Shown here piece by piece: positions 7,894-16,627 of a DNA stretch of 40,118 bases. The number at the start of each line of letters is the position of its first letter. Position 1 is the first letter of the stretch. This DNA comes from Weissella cibaria. GTDB lineage: Bacteria; Bacillota; Bacilli; Lactobacillales; Lactobacillaceae. The translations under genes and the position numbers were made by a program. The notes beneath the pieces are model-generated. The model had not been told where the DNA came from and made no database searches. It saw only the letters and a program-made list of their open reading frames with translations. The stretch is taken from assembly GCF_004521965.1 (NCBI RefSeq), contig NZ_SDGK01000101.1:1-40118 (forward strand), in the 5' to 3' direction.

Positions 7894-8996
7894 GACAAGG
7901 CCTCCTTTCGTCGCTGCCATTTACGAATGATCAATACCCAAATAATACCTGCAGGTACGGTTAAGACAATTCCGATAGCGCTAATTAATGTTTGAACCAT
8001 CCCCAATGACATGTTCATCATATACGTAAAGCCCCAATCATTGCCATTTCGCAAATACAGAATCGCCATAGGGATTTGTTCGGCCATAAAAATTAAAAAC
8101 AAGGTATTACTTAAGGCGCCAAAAATTTCTTGACCAACGTGACGTCCAGTTGCAGCGATTTCCCGAATGGTCATGTCAGGTCGCTCTTTCTGAACACTGA
8201 ATAACGTCGCAATCATATCGGTTGCTTCATCCATCACAGCCCCTAACACACCGACGAGTGTCATAGCCATAAACAACGGTTTAGGTAATTGCGTAATATA
8301 TGACATGAGTTCAAAGTGCAGGCCATTTTGATTAGTAACCATAAAGACAATCTCCGAAATTAAGAGCGCTAACGCCGTCGCGGTCAGCACCGTTAAGAAA
8401 ATCACCCACATTTGTCGATTTCTAAAGCCCATTACTAGCCCAAGCGTCAAAACGGCCGCAATAACACTACAAATCATAAACAGCCAGAAGATATTCCCAT
8501 TGTCAGTTACCAAGTCAAGCGTGACCGTAACGATAAACAACAAGGTATTAATACCGAGTGACAAAACCGTCAGCCGACCGGCCCGCCCCATTGAAATGAT
8601 AAGAATACCAAGTACAAATATCATCACAGGCACCCAAACAGTGTCACGTTTAAGAGTTTTAAACTGCCAGGTCGCATCATCAGCCCGCGATAGGAAAATT
8701 TGATTATGTGGTTTTACCGGTTGGTTGATAGCCATCGCACTGTCGTACGTATTAACTATCGTCAAAGCGCGTCCTTTATGTGCCGTGTTTAAAAGCTTAA
8801 CCGTTACACGTTGTGTGGTTTTCTTGACATGATTACCAAATTGATCACTTGAATGGCCCGTTTTCGTGGTTTGTACATGGGTTACCTCACCAATTGGCGT
8901 GTCGTACATTGGCGCGTTATGGCGCAGGACAACCACTGACAGAAGAATGATAAAGGCCAAAATAACCCATGGAAAAATTCGCTTGTACTTTCCCAT
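7890..8996 (-). CDS. YibE/F-family membrane protein, first copy (YibE-like)
   Basis: This 368-aa protein has an N-terminal membrane segment (about residues 8-25), an extracytoplasmic domain of about 100 residues and then about seven membrane segments. The core holds the family signature GAVMDEATDMIATLFSV, followed by ATGRHVGQEIFGALSNTLFLIF. Its start codon overlaps the dnaI stop as TAATG and its stop overlaps the next gene as ATGA, so it is translated as part of a continuous operon. Family members are common in Firmicutes, usually as an adjacent pair. Function is unknown, and transport is only a guess from topology. Confidence 0.85.
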   Translation of the reverse strand: MGKYKRIFPWVILAFIILLSVVVLRHNAPMYDTPIGEVTHVQTTKTGHSSDQFGNHVKKTTQRVTVKLLNTAHKGRALTIVNTYDSAMAINQPVKPHNQIFLSRADDATWQFKTLKRDTVWVPVMIFVLGILIISMGRAGRLTVLSLGINTLLFIVTVTLDLVTDNGNIFWLFMICSVIAAVLTLGLVMGFRNRQMWVIFLTVLTATALALLISEIVFMVTNQNGLHFELMSYITQLPKPLFMAMTLVGVLGAVMDEATDMIATLFSVQKERPDMTIREIAATGRHVGQEIFGALSNTLFLIFMAEQIPMAILYLRNGNDWGFTYMMNMSLGMVQTLISAIGIVLTVPAGIIWVLIIRKWQRRKEALS

Positions 8997-9940
8997 TAAT
9001 CAATCACTCGTCTGTTCTCACCAGCCATTTGAATTTCCTTAGCCAGGTAACGAACGCGTTGCATTAACCGTTCAGCTTTGACTGGCTCTGCTCCGTCCTT
9101 AGTAACGGTAAAGTGCTCTGTTTCAAGCTGGTTCATCGAGAAATTTGAGGTGAAAAATGTCGGTAGTTCATTTTGCATGCGGTACTCTAAGATGACACCT
9201 AGAATGTCATCGCGAATCCAAGCAGTAATTGATTCGGCACCAATATCATCAAGCACCAAAATTGGCACCTGCTTAATCGTGTTAATTTTATCTTGCGGAT
9301 TTTCCTTTGATCCAATGGCGCTACGCATTTCAACCGCAAAACTTGGGAAATGCACGAGCGTTACTGGAATCCCTTCCTGCGCCAATTCGTTGGCCATGGC
9401 CCCCATTAGGTGAGTTTTACCAATGCCATATGATCCATGAATATAGAGACCACGATAGTATTGCTTAGGGTTTCCAATATAAGCACTCACAAAAGCAATC
9501 ACAGCAGTAAATGCCGCGCTCCGGTCAGTGTCCGCTTCTGAAAAATCATCAAGACGGGCACGCTCAATCAACTTGGGCATGCCAATCGATTGAACTAAAT
9601 TAGCTTGCATGCGTAATCGCTGTGCGGCCAAAGTCGCTTCATCTGGTTGATAGACAATGACAATGCGATTTTCAGCTAGCGCAAGTACGGGCTTATATCC
9701 AGTATGCACAACCGGCTTACCAGCCGCAGCATTCTTTTGCTGGGTATAGTATTCATACAAAACTGAGAAGTCCCGATTCACCAGTTCGCGCGATAGTTCA
9801 TCTTTATGGATTTGAAAAAAAGCCTTAATATCCGGTCGTTCGAACACTTCCTTTTGAATTGCTGCATAACGAGTATGTAAGTGTTTTTTATCCATAAATT
9901 GATGTAACGCTTCGCCCACATTAAATGGTTCATCTGCCAT
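8996..9940 (-). CDS. dnaI: Primosomal protein DnaI, helicase loader
   Basis: AAA+ ATPase that loads the replicative helicase onto DNA during initiation and restart, together with DnaB (encoded just upstream). Walker A is GSYGIGKT at residues 169-176, Walker B is ILVLDDIG near 230, and a sensor region TFFTSNFS follows. The N-terminal helicase-interacting domain spans about residues 1-115. In B. subtilis that domain binds zinc through cysteines, whereas this protein has no cysteine anywhere, so the zinc site is absent. The gene starts 6 bp after dnaB and overlaps yibE by one base. Confidence 0.92.
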   Translation of the reverse strand: MADEPFNVGEALHQFMDKKHLHTRYAAIQKEVFERPDIKAFFQIHKDELSRELVNRDFSVLYEYYTQQKNAAAGKPVVHTGYKPVLALAENRIVIVYQPDEATLAAQRLRMQANLVQSIGMPKLIERARLDDFSEADTDRSAAFTAVIAFVSAYIGNPKQYYRGLYIHGSYGIGKTHLMGAMANELAQEGIPVTLVHFPSFAVEMRSAIGSKENPQDKINTIKQVPILVLDDIGAESITAWIRDDILGVILEYRMQNELPTFFTSNFSMNQLETEHFTVTKDGAEPVKAERLMQRVRYLAKEIQMAGENRRVID

Positions 9941-9946
9941 ACGTTA

Positions 9947-11302
9947 TCACTCCTTTTTTGATTGTTGTCTTCGCGCACGCAGTTCGGCAAGTGCATTTTT
10001 AGCGGCAGTCGCATCTTCATTTGAAACCGCCGTTGCTCTTTGGTTTTCCCAGTCTGGCCGGGTCTCCTTAACAACCGGTTCTTTACGCTGCCAGCGTTTT
10101 GCTCCTGACTTACCACCTTGTTGTGTTTTTTCCTGTCGTTGCTTCGTTCGCTTCTGTAAATAAGTCATCGCGTCAACCGCCGTCGTGATACCAGCTTGTG
10201 CCCAATCGTTCACGATTGTTTGTAACAACGCTTTGCTAAGATTTGTTCGCTTTTCAACGACCGTAAGTTCAAACAACATGATGTTAAGGACTTCCGGCTT
10301 AATCCTATCTAGCTGTGCAATATCGTTCAATGCCCGTACTTCATTATCAGTCACAAAGCCGCCGGCATCTTCACGAAGACTTTTAAGAAAAACCAGTGGG
10401 GCGGTTGTCCGAGCAGTTTGAATTATGCCAGCCGCCGGATTGCCAGTTGCCAATGGTTCGTTAGACGTTTTCGCTTTAGGCTGATTATCAGCTACCTGTG
10501 TAACAGCATCTGAAACACGCTGTCCTTGCTCATACGTCCGCCGTAATGTTTGGCGCAGATTTGTGATGCTTAATTTACCAGAAGCATCGACTGTTCCCTG
10601 AATTAAACGTACCAATTCCACGTCACTTAAGCCATAGAGACTCTTTTGAATAATCAAATCTGCCTGGTTTTGACGCAGGTCGTTTTGTGTAATACCGAAA
10701 GACTGCAACATATCAGCCATCAAGGTAACGTTCAGCTGCTGATTACTCGCGGCAATTTCACGTTGCAGCGTTGACTTGGTATCATCACTCTGGAACGGAG
10801 CGGCTGGCAATCGTTGGAAGGATTCTTGTCCCATCATATCAAAAAAGGACTTCGAGACATTTTGCCCAGGAATTGTTGCTTCATTGGGCTTAGTTTTAGC
10901 AATTAACCGCTCAAATAAATCATCCCCGAGATAATGATGCAACAAGCTTGATAACATGATATCTGCTAAAAATGCTTTCACTGCCATTGGTGGGAACAAT
11001 TGATACGCCCACTGTACACCAAAACTGGTTTCTTGCTGATAGGTCTTCAATAACCCCATTCCCTCTAACTTTTCACGGGCAGCCAAAAACGTTTGCTGAC
11101 TCATGGCTAGTTCATCCAACAAATCAACATGTTGATTGGCTGCATCTGTGGATTCGCCAAGCATCGCCCAATTTAAGTACAAAGTAAACGCATCTCGTCC
11201 AATGATTGGCAAATAAACCTTAGTCAATGACTGAACGGCAGCTAAATTGATAGGTTCATCGTAAATCAAACGATAGCGCTGACGAATACTAAATTCAGTC
11301 AT
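9947..11302 (-). CDS. dnaB: Replication initiation and membrane attachment protein DnaB
   Basis: Firmicutes-type DnaB (451 aa; not the helicase of the same name in E. coli) works with DnaD and DnaI to bring helicase to the origin and to restart forks. N-terminal FSIRQRYRLIYDEPINLAAVQSLTKVYLPIIG is a typical DnaB/DnaD winged-helix start. The C-terminal DnaD-like domain includes ELTVVEKRTNLSKALLQTIVNDWAQAGI near residues 345-375, followed by a basic, Gln/Lys-rich tail. It lies 15 bp after coaE and 6 bp before dnaI, the usual Firmicutes order. Confidence 0.92.
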   Translation of the reverse strand: MTEFSIRQRYRLIYDEPINLAAVQSLTKVYLPIIGRDAFTLYLNWAMLGESTDAANQHVDLLDELAMSQQTFLAAREKLEGMGLLKTYQQETSFGVQWAYQLFPPMAVKAFLADIMLSSLLHHYLGDDLFERLIAKTKPNEATIPGQNVSKSFFDMMGQESFQRLPAAPFQSDDTKSTLQREIAASNQQLNVTLMADMLQSFGITQNDLRQNQADLIIQKSLYGLSDVELVRLIQGTVDASGKLSITNLRQTLRRTYEQGQRVSDAVTQVADNQPKAKTSNEPLATGNPAAGIIQTARTTAPLVFLKSLREDAGGFVTDNEVRALNDIAQLDRIKPEVLNIMLFELTVVEKRTNLSKALLQTIVNDWAQAGITTAVDAMTYLQKRTKQRQEKTQQGGKSGAKRWQRKEPVVKETRPDWENQRATAVSNEDATAAKNALAELRARRQQSKKE

Positions 11303-11316
11303 TTCATTTGCTCCTT

Positions 11317-11910
11317 TTAATGCAAAATTTGTGCCAACACGTCATCCACTTGTGCGTAGGTTTCAGCAAAAGTGCCAGCATTATCAATAACATAATCAGC
11401 CAACTGGCGTTTCTCTGCCAAAGGCATCTGCGAGTTAATTCGCTTTAAAGCGGACTCTTCAGACAGATTATTACGTGCCATGAGCCGTTGTTTTTGCACC
11501 TCTTCCGGCACACTAACAACCATTACCGCATCGGCGCCGGCAGCGTTATGTCCTTCTAATAATAGTGGAATGTCCAATACAATTAGTGGTTCTCCTGCAG
11601 CTTCATGTGCGGCAATTTGAGCCCGCATTGATGCTTGTACCCGTGGATGCGTAATTGCATTCAATTGCTGCAATTTGGCAGGATTACCAAAGACAACTGA
11701 CCCAAGTGCCTGACGATTGAGCGTACCGTCAGCCAGCAACATCTCTTCCCCAAAGGTTGCCACAATCTCAGCTAAAGCAGGCTCACCGGGCATAACAATC
11801 TCACGTGCAATGACGTCTGCATCTAACACTGGGATGTGTTGCTCTTTGAAGTGTGTTGATACTGTTGACTTACCAGTAGCAATCCCACCAGTCAATCCTA
11901 ATTTAAACAT
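11317..11910 (-). CDS. coaE: Dephospho-CoA kinase
   Basis: Last step of coenzyme A synthesis: ATP-dependent phosphorylation of the 3'-hydroxyl of dephospho-CoA, in the cytosol. The 197-aa length is normal. The P-loop GGIATGKS lies at residues 8-15, DADVIAREIV near 31, the substrate-lid region THPRVQASM near 86, and VLDIPLLLEG near 111. It lies 3 bp after mutM and 15 bp before dnaB. The pathway's previous enzyme, CoaD, is encoded at 37100-37579 in a separate operon. Confidence 0.96.
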   Translation of the reverse strand: MFKLGLTGGIATGKSTVSTHFKEQHIPVLDADVIAREIVMPGEPALAEIVATFGEEMLLADGTLNRQALGSVVFGNPAKLQQLNAITHPRVQASMRAQIAAHEAAGEPLIVLDIPLLLEGHNAAGADAVMVVSVPEEVQKQRLMARNNLSEESALKRINSQMPLAEKRQLADYVIDNAGTFAETYAQVDDVLAQILH

Positions 11911-11913
11911 GTG

Positions 11914-12747
11914 TTAATCCTTTTTTATTTGGCAAACCGGGCAAAAAGTCGTCCCACGTTGGGCAACTTTCATTTTTTCTAGGGGATGACCACATCGTAA
12001 ACAAGGTTCACCAACCCGACCGTAAGCTTGTAGCTCATTTTGGAACTCACCAGCTTCCCCGAATGCGGTGGTAAAACTATGCACAGTGGTGCCGTGATGT
12101 TCGGTTGCCCGTGCTAATTCGGCAATAATATTATCCCGAAGTACCGCTAACTCAGCTTCAGAAAGTTTATTTGCTGGTGTCAAAGGATGGATCTTTGACT
12201 GCCATAGCGTTTCATCAACATAAATATTACCTAATCCAGCAATATGACTTTGATCCAGTAAAAACGGCTTCACGTGCATGCGTGATTTACCAAACTCTGC
12301 CACCATATAGGCCAAGCTTAACGTCGCCTCGGTTGGTTCGGGGCCAATTTTGGCTAAGCCAGCAACTTGTAATGCCTCCGCGTCGAGTACTAATTTCATC
12401 CGACCGAATTTACGTGTATCACGATACAACAGATCGATACCATCATCTAAGTGGAAAGTCACCAAATCATGCTTATCCGGCTCGGTTCCTGCCGGCACAG
12501 TATAATACGCCCCTTCCATTCGTAAGTGAGACACCATGGTCATCCCACCGGAAAAGCGGAACAGTAAGTATTTACCGCGACGATCAATCGCATCAATTCG
12601 TCGTCCGGCTAGTTCAGCATCAAATTCCTCCGGTGATAGGCCGTCAACTGTTTTCTCCCACCGTACGGCAGTACCTTGTACAGTTCGTCCGACAACTAAG
12701 CGGGTTAACCCGCGTCGGACTGTTTCGACTTCTGGCAATTCTGGCAT
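11914..12747 (-). CDS. mutM: Formamidopyrimidine-DNA glycosylase (Fpg/MutM)
   Basis: Base-excision repair enzyme that removes 8-oxoguanine and formamidopyrimidines and nicks the abasic site. The start MPELPEVET carries the catalytic Pro2 (Schiff base) and Glu3. The helix-two-turn-helix is around SHIAGLGNIYVDETLW, and the C-terminal zinc finger has Cys249, Cys252, Cys269 and Cys272. All key residues are intact and length (277 aa) is typical. The ribosome site GGGGGATG precedes it. It is the first gene of the mutM-coaE-dnaB-dnaI-yibE-yibF run. The first 26 bases are nearly duplicated inside an unknown gene at 18244-18269. Confidence 0.97.
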   Translation of the reverse strand: MPELPEVETVRRGLTRLVVGRTVQGTAVRWEKTVDGLSPEEFDAELAGRRIDAIDRRGKYLLFRFSGGMTMVSHLRMEGAYYTVPAGTEPDKHDLVTFHLDDGIDLLYRDTRKFGRMKLVLDAEALQVAGLAKIGPEPTEATLSLAYMVAEFGKSRMHVKPFLLDQSHIAGLGNIYVDETLWQSKIHPLTPANKLSEAELAVLRDNIIAELARATEHHGTTVHSFTTAFGEAGEFQNELQAYGRVGEPCLRCGHPLEKMKVAQRGTTFCPVCQIKKD

Positions 12748-12882
12748 CTATCTTCATCCCCCTTTGGCATGTGCTCATTAACACTTTATTCCTAGGCTAG
12801 CACCCATGGATTAAAGCAAACTTTATGTTTTCGGTATCTTCTAGTCTACCATTTTTCATGTGACTTATTAACCTAGAAATAC

Positions 12883-12913
12883 AAAAATAAGCACTAGCCG
12901 AAACTAATGCTTA
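12883..12913 (-). terminator. Terminator after polA
   Basis: On the minus strand, the stem TAAGCATTAG / CTAGTGCTTA (one wobble pair) with loop TTTCGG is followed by TTTTTG. It separates polA from the mutM operon. Confidence 0.88.
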
Positions 12914-12936
12914 CAGTGTCGGTATGCGATTAAACG

Positions 12937-15651
12937 TTACTTTGCATCATACCAAGTTTCACCTTCATGCGATGCAACAATCAAAGGGACATCCAATTTC
13001 ATTGCTGAATCCATGACACGTGGTACAAGCTCATGCAAAATTGGTAGTTCTGACTCAGGCGCTTCAAAAATCAATTCGTCGTGTACTTGCAAGAGCATTT
13101 TAGCTTGCAAACCAGCGTCACACAAAGCTTTCTCCATGTTAATCATGGCGATTTTAATAATATCAGCTGCTGACCCTTGAATAGGTGAATTCATGGCTGT
13201 GCGTTCAGCAAAACTACGTAAATTGAAATTTTTTGCTTTAATATCTGGCAAGTAACGACGACGATGTGCAATCGTCTCAACATATCCTTGCTCCCGTGCC
13301 GCGGCGATAATTTCTTCAGACCACGTCTTCACCCCAGGATATTGTTCAAAGTATGTATCGATAATTTGCTTAGCTTGCTTGCGTGAGACACCAATATTTT
13401 TTGCTAAGCCAAAATCAGAAATACCATACACGATACCAAAATTAACTGCCTTGGATTGACGACGAATGTTACCGTCGACTGTCTCATCCGGACCGATTCC
13501 GAAAATACGACGCGCTGTTGCCGCGTGAATATCCTCACCATTGATAAACGCTTCTTGTAGGTGCTTGTCGCCTGTGATGTGTGCCAAGACCCGCAACTCA
13601 ATCTGTGAATAATCAGCACTTAGAATTCGCCACCCCTTCTCACGTGGTACAAAGGCTTTGCGAATCCGACGTCCTTCTTCAATCCGGACCGGAATATTTT
13701 GTAGATTTGGATCGACTGACGACAATCGACCAGTTTGAGTTAGGGTTTGCAGATAACGCGTGTGTACCTTAGAATCCGAACCGTGAATCACACGTAGTAA
13801 TCCTTCAACGTAAGTCGATTGAATCTTTGCGATTTGACGATAGGACAAAATCGAGGCAACTAGCGGTACATCGCCCATTTGTTCCAAAACTTCTACGCTT
13901 GTTGAATAGCCCGTCTTAGTCTTCTTGATTGGGGTATAACCCATTTCTTCAAATAAGACTACCCCTAATTGCTTTGGTGACTGCACGTTAAACTCGTGGC
14001 CGGCCTGTTGGTAAATAGTTTGCTCGAGTTCCGCTAACCGCTCAGTCAATTTACTTCGCATCTCAAGCAGCGTATTCGCATCAACTGTAATACCCGTCGC
14101 TTCCATATCGGCCAGTACATACGTCAGTGGCAATTCAATGTCATCATACAACCGTGTTTGTTCGTGTTCTGTCAATTTCGCCATCAATGGGTTTTTCAAA
14201 TATTGAATCGCCATTGCTTTGCGCCCCAAGTGTTCGAAAAGATCCTCATCCGCCTCAGGAATCGCAAATTTAGCGCCTTTACCATAAACTTCTTCATCCG
14301 TTCGAACGGCGTAGTAACCATTTTCATGGGCTAAAGCCCCCATATCATTGTTGTTATCATTTGCGTCAAGCAAGTAGGCAACTAACAACAAATCGAATGC
14401 GACGTTAGGTAATGTTAGGCCTAAACGACGTAATGCAACAATCGTACCCTTCGCATTGAAGACGTTCTTTTTAACGGTTGGATCTTGTAGAATTCGGTTA
14501 ACCGGTGTGCCTTGTACCAGCAACTCAATGTCGCGACTCACAAAATAACCGTGTTCGTTATTACCAATCACAAAACCAACTGGGTTTGCCGTATGATAAT
14601 TTTCATCATCAAGTTCGAGATAAAAACTAATCTCATCCCCAAGCTGTTCAATATGCGTTAGATTAGTGGCCGTTAATGAACGAACTTCCAATGGCGTATT
14701 GTTCATATCATGAGCCGGTTCACCATCGTCCCCACTCTGCATACCCGTAGGTGCTGGAATGGTATGCCCGTGATTCGCCAACTTTACTAGTTGAGCCTTA
14801 AAATCAAGGTGTTGATAGAACGGAATAATCGCCTCGTAATCCGGTCCGTTGTATGTCAAACTAGATAAATCATAATCAACCGGTGCATCCGTCCGAATCG
14901 TTGCCAAATCGCGCGACAATAGTGCATCCTCCTTGCCGGCAATTAGCTTTTCTTTCTGCTTCGAGGCTTTCATCTCGTCCAAGCGTTCATACATTTCAGG
15001 AATGGTGTGATATTCCTTCATTAGTTTGATCGCTGTTTTAGGGCCAATACCCGCAACTCCTGGATAATTATCACTTGTGTCGCCTTGCAACCCCTTCACT
15101 TCGACAATTTGTGCTGGTGTCAGACCATCATAGACTTCAGCGACCATTGCGGGCGTATAGTGATCAATTTCGCTGATTCCCTTCTTAGTTACCCAAACTG
15201 AGACATCATCAGACACCAACTGGGTCATATCACGATCACCTGTCACGATAGTCACCGCATAACCAGCAGCCTCACCCATCCGAGCCGTTGTCCCAATAAT
15301 ATCATCGGCTTCGTAGCCTAGCAGCTCGTATGACTTAATCCCATGTAATGCCACCATTTTACGCAACGGTTCAAATTGTTCAACCAATTCTTGCGGTGTC
15401 TTATCACGATTACCTTTGTAATCATCAAATTTACCTGTACGGAAAGTTGTTTTGCCAGCGTCCCAGGCAACTAACGCCAAATCGGGCTTGAATGGATCGA
15501 CAATCCCATCTAATAGGTTATTAAAGCCAACTAAGGCATTGGTATGAAGGCCTTCGTGGTTTACAAAGCGGTCAACCTGATTGATCAATGCAAAAAATGC
15601 CCGAAAAGCCAGGGAATTACCATCAATTAAAAGTAATGTTGGTTTTGCCAT
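12937..15651 (-). CDS. polA: DNA polymerase I
   Basis: Repair and Okazaki-fragment polymerase. The N-terminal 5'-3' nuclease spans about residues 1-290 (LLLIDGNSLAFRAFFAL, GYEADDIIGT, GDRDMTQL, GLQGDTSDNYPGVAGIG). A 3'-5' exonuclease-like domain follows; its expected acidic triad is not evident (FYLELDDENY), as in other Gram-positive PolA proteins that lack proofreading. The polymerase domain is complete: motif A SADYSQIELRVLAHI, motif B RRQSKAVNFGIVYG, motif C QVHDELIFEAP. Two in-frame ATGs occur, at 15657 and 15651. I prefer 15651 because AAGAG is then properly spaced. A short GC hairpin (15666-15678) precedes the ribosome site. Confidence 0.96.
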   Translation of the reverse strand: MAKPTLLLIDGNSLAFRAFFALINQVDRFVNHEGLHTNALVGFNNLLDGIVDPFKPDLALVAWDAGKTTFRTGKFDDYKGNRDKTPQELVEQFEPLRKMVALHGIKSYELLGYEADDIIGTTARMGEAAGYAVTIVTGDRDMTQLVSDDVSVWVTKKGISEIDHYTPAMVAEVYDGLTPAQIVEVKGLQGDTSDNYPGVAGIGPKTAIKLMKEYHTIPEMYERLDEMKASKQKEKLIAGKEDALLSRDLATIRTDAPVDYDLSSLTYNGPDYEAIIPFYQHLDFKAQLVKLANHGHTIPAPTGMQSGDDGEPAHDMNNTPLEVRSLTATNLTHIEQLGDEISFYLELDDENYHTANPVGFVIGNNEHGYFVSRDIELLVQGTPVNRILQDPTVKKNVFNAKGTIVALRRLGLTLPNVAFDLLLVAYLLDANDNNNDMGALAHENGYYAVRTDEEVYGKGAKFAIPEADEDLFEHLGRKAMAIQYLKNPLMAKLTEHEQTRLYDDIELPLTYVLADMEATGITVDANTLLEMRSKLTERLAELEQTIYQQAGHEFNVQSPKQLGVVLFEEMGYTPIKKTKTGYSTSVEVLEQMGDVPLVASILSYRQIAKIQSTYVEGLLRVIHGSDSKVHTRYLQTLTQTGRLSSVDPNLQNIPVRIEEGRRIRKAFVPREKGWRILSADYSQIELRVLAHITGDKHLQEAFINGEDIHAATARRIFGIGPDETVDGNIRRQSKAVNFGIVYGISDFGLAKNIGVSRKQAKQIIDTYFEQYPGVKTWSEEIIAAAREQGYVETIAHRRRYLPDIKAKNFNLRSFAERTAMNSPIQGSAADIIKIAMINMEKALCDAGLQAKMLLQVHDELIFEAPESELPILHELVPRVMDSAMKLDVPLIVASHEGETWYDAK

Positions 15652-15697
15652 TTTCATCTCTTTTCCGGGGATGCCCCCAAACGTTTTGATACTTAAT

Positions 15698-15706
15698 ATA
15701 GTAACA
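15698..15706 (-). promoter_or_regulatory. Extended -10 promoter of polA, fused to the upstream terminator
   Basis: The minus strand reads TGTTACTAT, a TGn-extended -10 element, starting directly after the T-run of the terminator at 15708-15736. No clear -35 hexamer is visible, as is common for extended -10 promoters. Confidence 0.5.
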
Positions 15707-15707
15707 G

Positions 15708-15736
15708 AAAAACGGCACCTCCGCAGAGATGCCGTT
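15708..15736 (-). terminator. Terminator after the BI-1 family gene
   Basis: On the minus strand, the stem AACGGCA / TGCCGTT closes a 12-nt interval that includes CTCTGCGGAG and is followed by TTTTTCT. Confidence 0.85.
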
Positions 15737-15749
15737 AATAAAATTAAGC

Positions 15750-16481
15750 TTAATCGCGTGAGCCTCCGAAAGCCGTGAACAAACGCAAAATATAAATAAA
15801 CAAATTAATGAAGTCCATGTACAATGATAAGGCACCTGATACAGCCAATCCTTGTGTTAGTGTAGCGTCCCCTTGTGAGCCGTACTCAATATACATCGTC
15901 TTAAGTCGATTCATATCATAGGCCGTCATAATTGCAAATACGACAACACCTACAACTGACAAGAACAAGTAAACAATGCTGTTAAAGAAAAACATATTGA
16001 TGATACCGCCAATAATCAAAGCGATTACTGAGCCAAACAAGATGCTTGAAAGTGACGACATTGACTTCTTTGTTGTAAAGCCATACAAGGCCATTCCTGC
16101 AAACAACAAAGCCGTTGTGAAGAAAGCAGAGGCAATCATCCCCAAGCTAGTTGTCAATCCAATGACTGCAAAGGTTACACCGTTCAACACAGAGAATCCC
16201 ATCAGCATTCCGAATGCCTGGCCGGGATTTGTGTACACACGACTAGAAAACAACCAGACAAATCCCATCATCACGGCAAACATCACCAATGATGACATTG
16301 TGCTACTGAACATAGCTGCAATCTGTGCGGCAAACAGTGTTACACCAAGATATGCTGTCGCTGCTGTTACTAACAAAGCCAACGCCATGTAGGTGTAAAC
16401 CTTTTTAAAGAAATCATTTAAACCTGTTGCGTCTGGATTTGCCAAACGCGGTCCTTGTTGTTCAAAACTAAAATTATCCAT
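15750..16481 (-). CDS. Bax inhibitor-1 / YccA family membrane protein
   Basis: Seven-segment membrane protein of the BI-1 (TMBIM) family; bacterial members such as B. subtilis YetJ leak calcium in a pH-dependent way. The start at 16481 (243 aa) has AGAGGT at the right distance, whereas the frame's earlier start at 16514 has none. The sequence begins MDNFSFEQQGPRL, has the soluble lead-in NDFFKKVYTYMALAL and ends with the family's YMDFINLFIYILRLF block followed by GGSRD. An acidic residue pair in the last membrane region (MAYDMNR-like ITAYDMNRL) is conserved in the family. It is monocistronic, with an extended -10 promoter and its own terminator. Confidence 0.92.
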   Translation of the reverse strand: MDNFSFEQQGPRLANPDATGLNDFFKKVYTYMALALLVTAATAYLGVTLFAAQIAAMFSSTMSSLVMFAVMMGFVWLFSSRVYTNPGQAFGMLMGFSVLNGVTFAVIGLTTSLGMIASAFFTTALLFAGMALYGFTTKKSMSSLSSILFGSVIALIIGGIINMFFFNSIVYLFLSVVGVVVFAIMTAYDMNRLKTMYIEYGSQGDATLTQGLAVSGALSLYMDFINLFIYILRLFTAFGGSRD

Positions 16482-16549
16482 ATAGTCTACCTCTTTCGTT
16501 GCCCTATTCGGCAATGGTTTGGTGTTTCAATTACTAACCCTTTGTTATT

Positions 16550-16558
16550 ATTATACCA
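16550..16558 (-). promoter_or_regulatory. Extended -10 promoter of the BI-1 family gene, fused to the murC terminator
   Basis: The minus strand reads TGGTATAAT, a perfect TGn-TATAAT. The T-run of the murC terminator runs straight into it. The start codon is about 70 bp downstream. Confidence 0.6.
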
Positions 16559-16593
16559 AAAAAACTTAGTACAACATTAAAAGTCGCACTAAG
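16558..16593 (-). terminator. Terminator after murC
   Basis: On the minus strand, an 11-bp stem CTTAGTGCGAC / GTTGTACTAAG (two G-U pairs) with loop TTTTAAT is followed by seven T. Confidence 0.87.
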
Positions 16594-16627
16594 GTTAAAT
16601 AGTTTTTAAGCTAAAAACCAATTTGGT

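Noticed and set aside
7457-7930. 157-codon plus-strand frame opposite the YibF-like gene
   Set aside because: Antisense to a well-supported membrane protein; no start signals.
12171-12800. 209-codon plus-strand frame opposite mutM
   Set aside because: It lies wholly antisense to a gene with all catalytic residues in place, has no ribosome site, and its translation resembles no protein I know.
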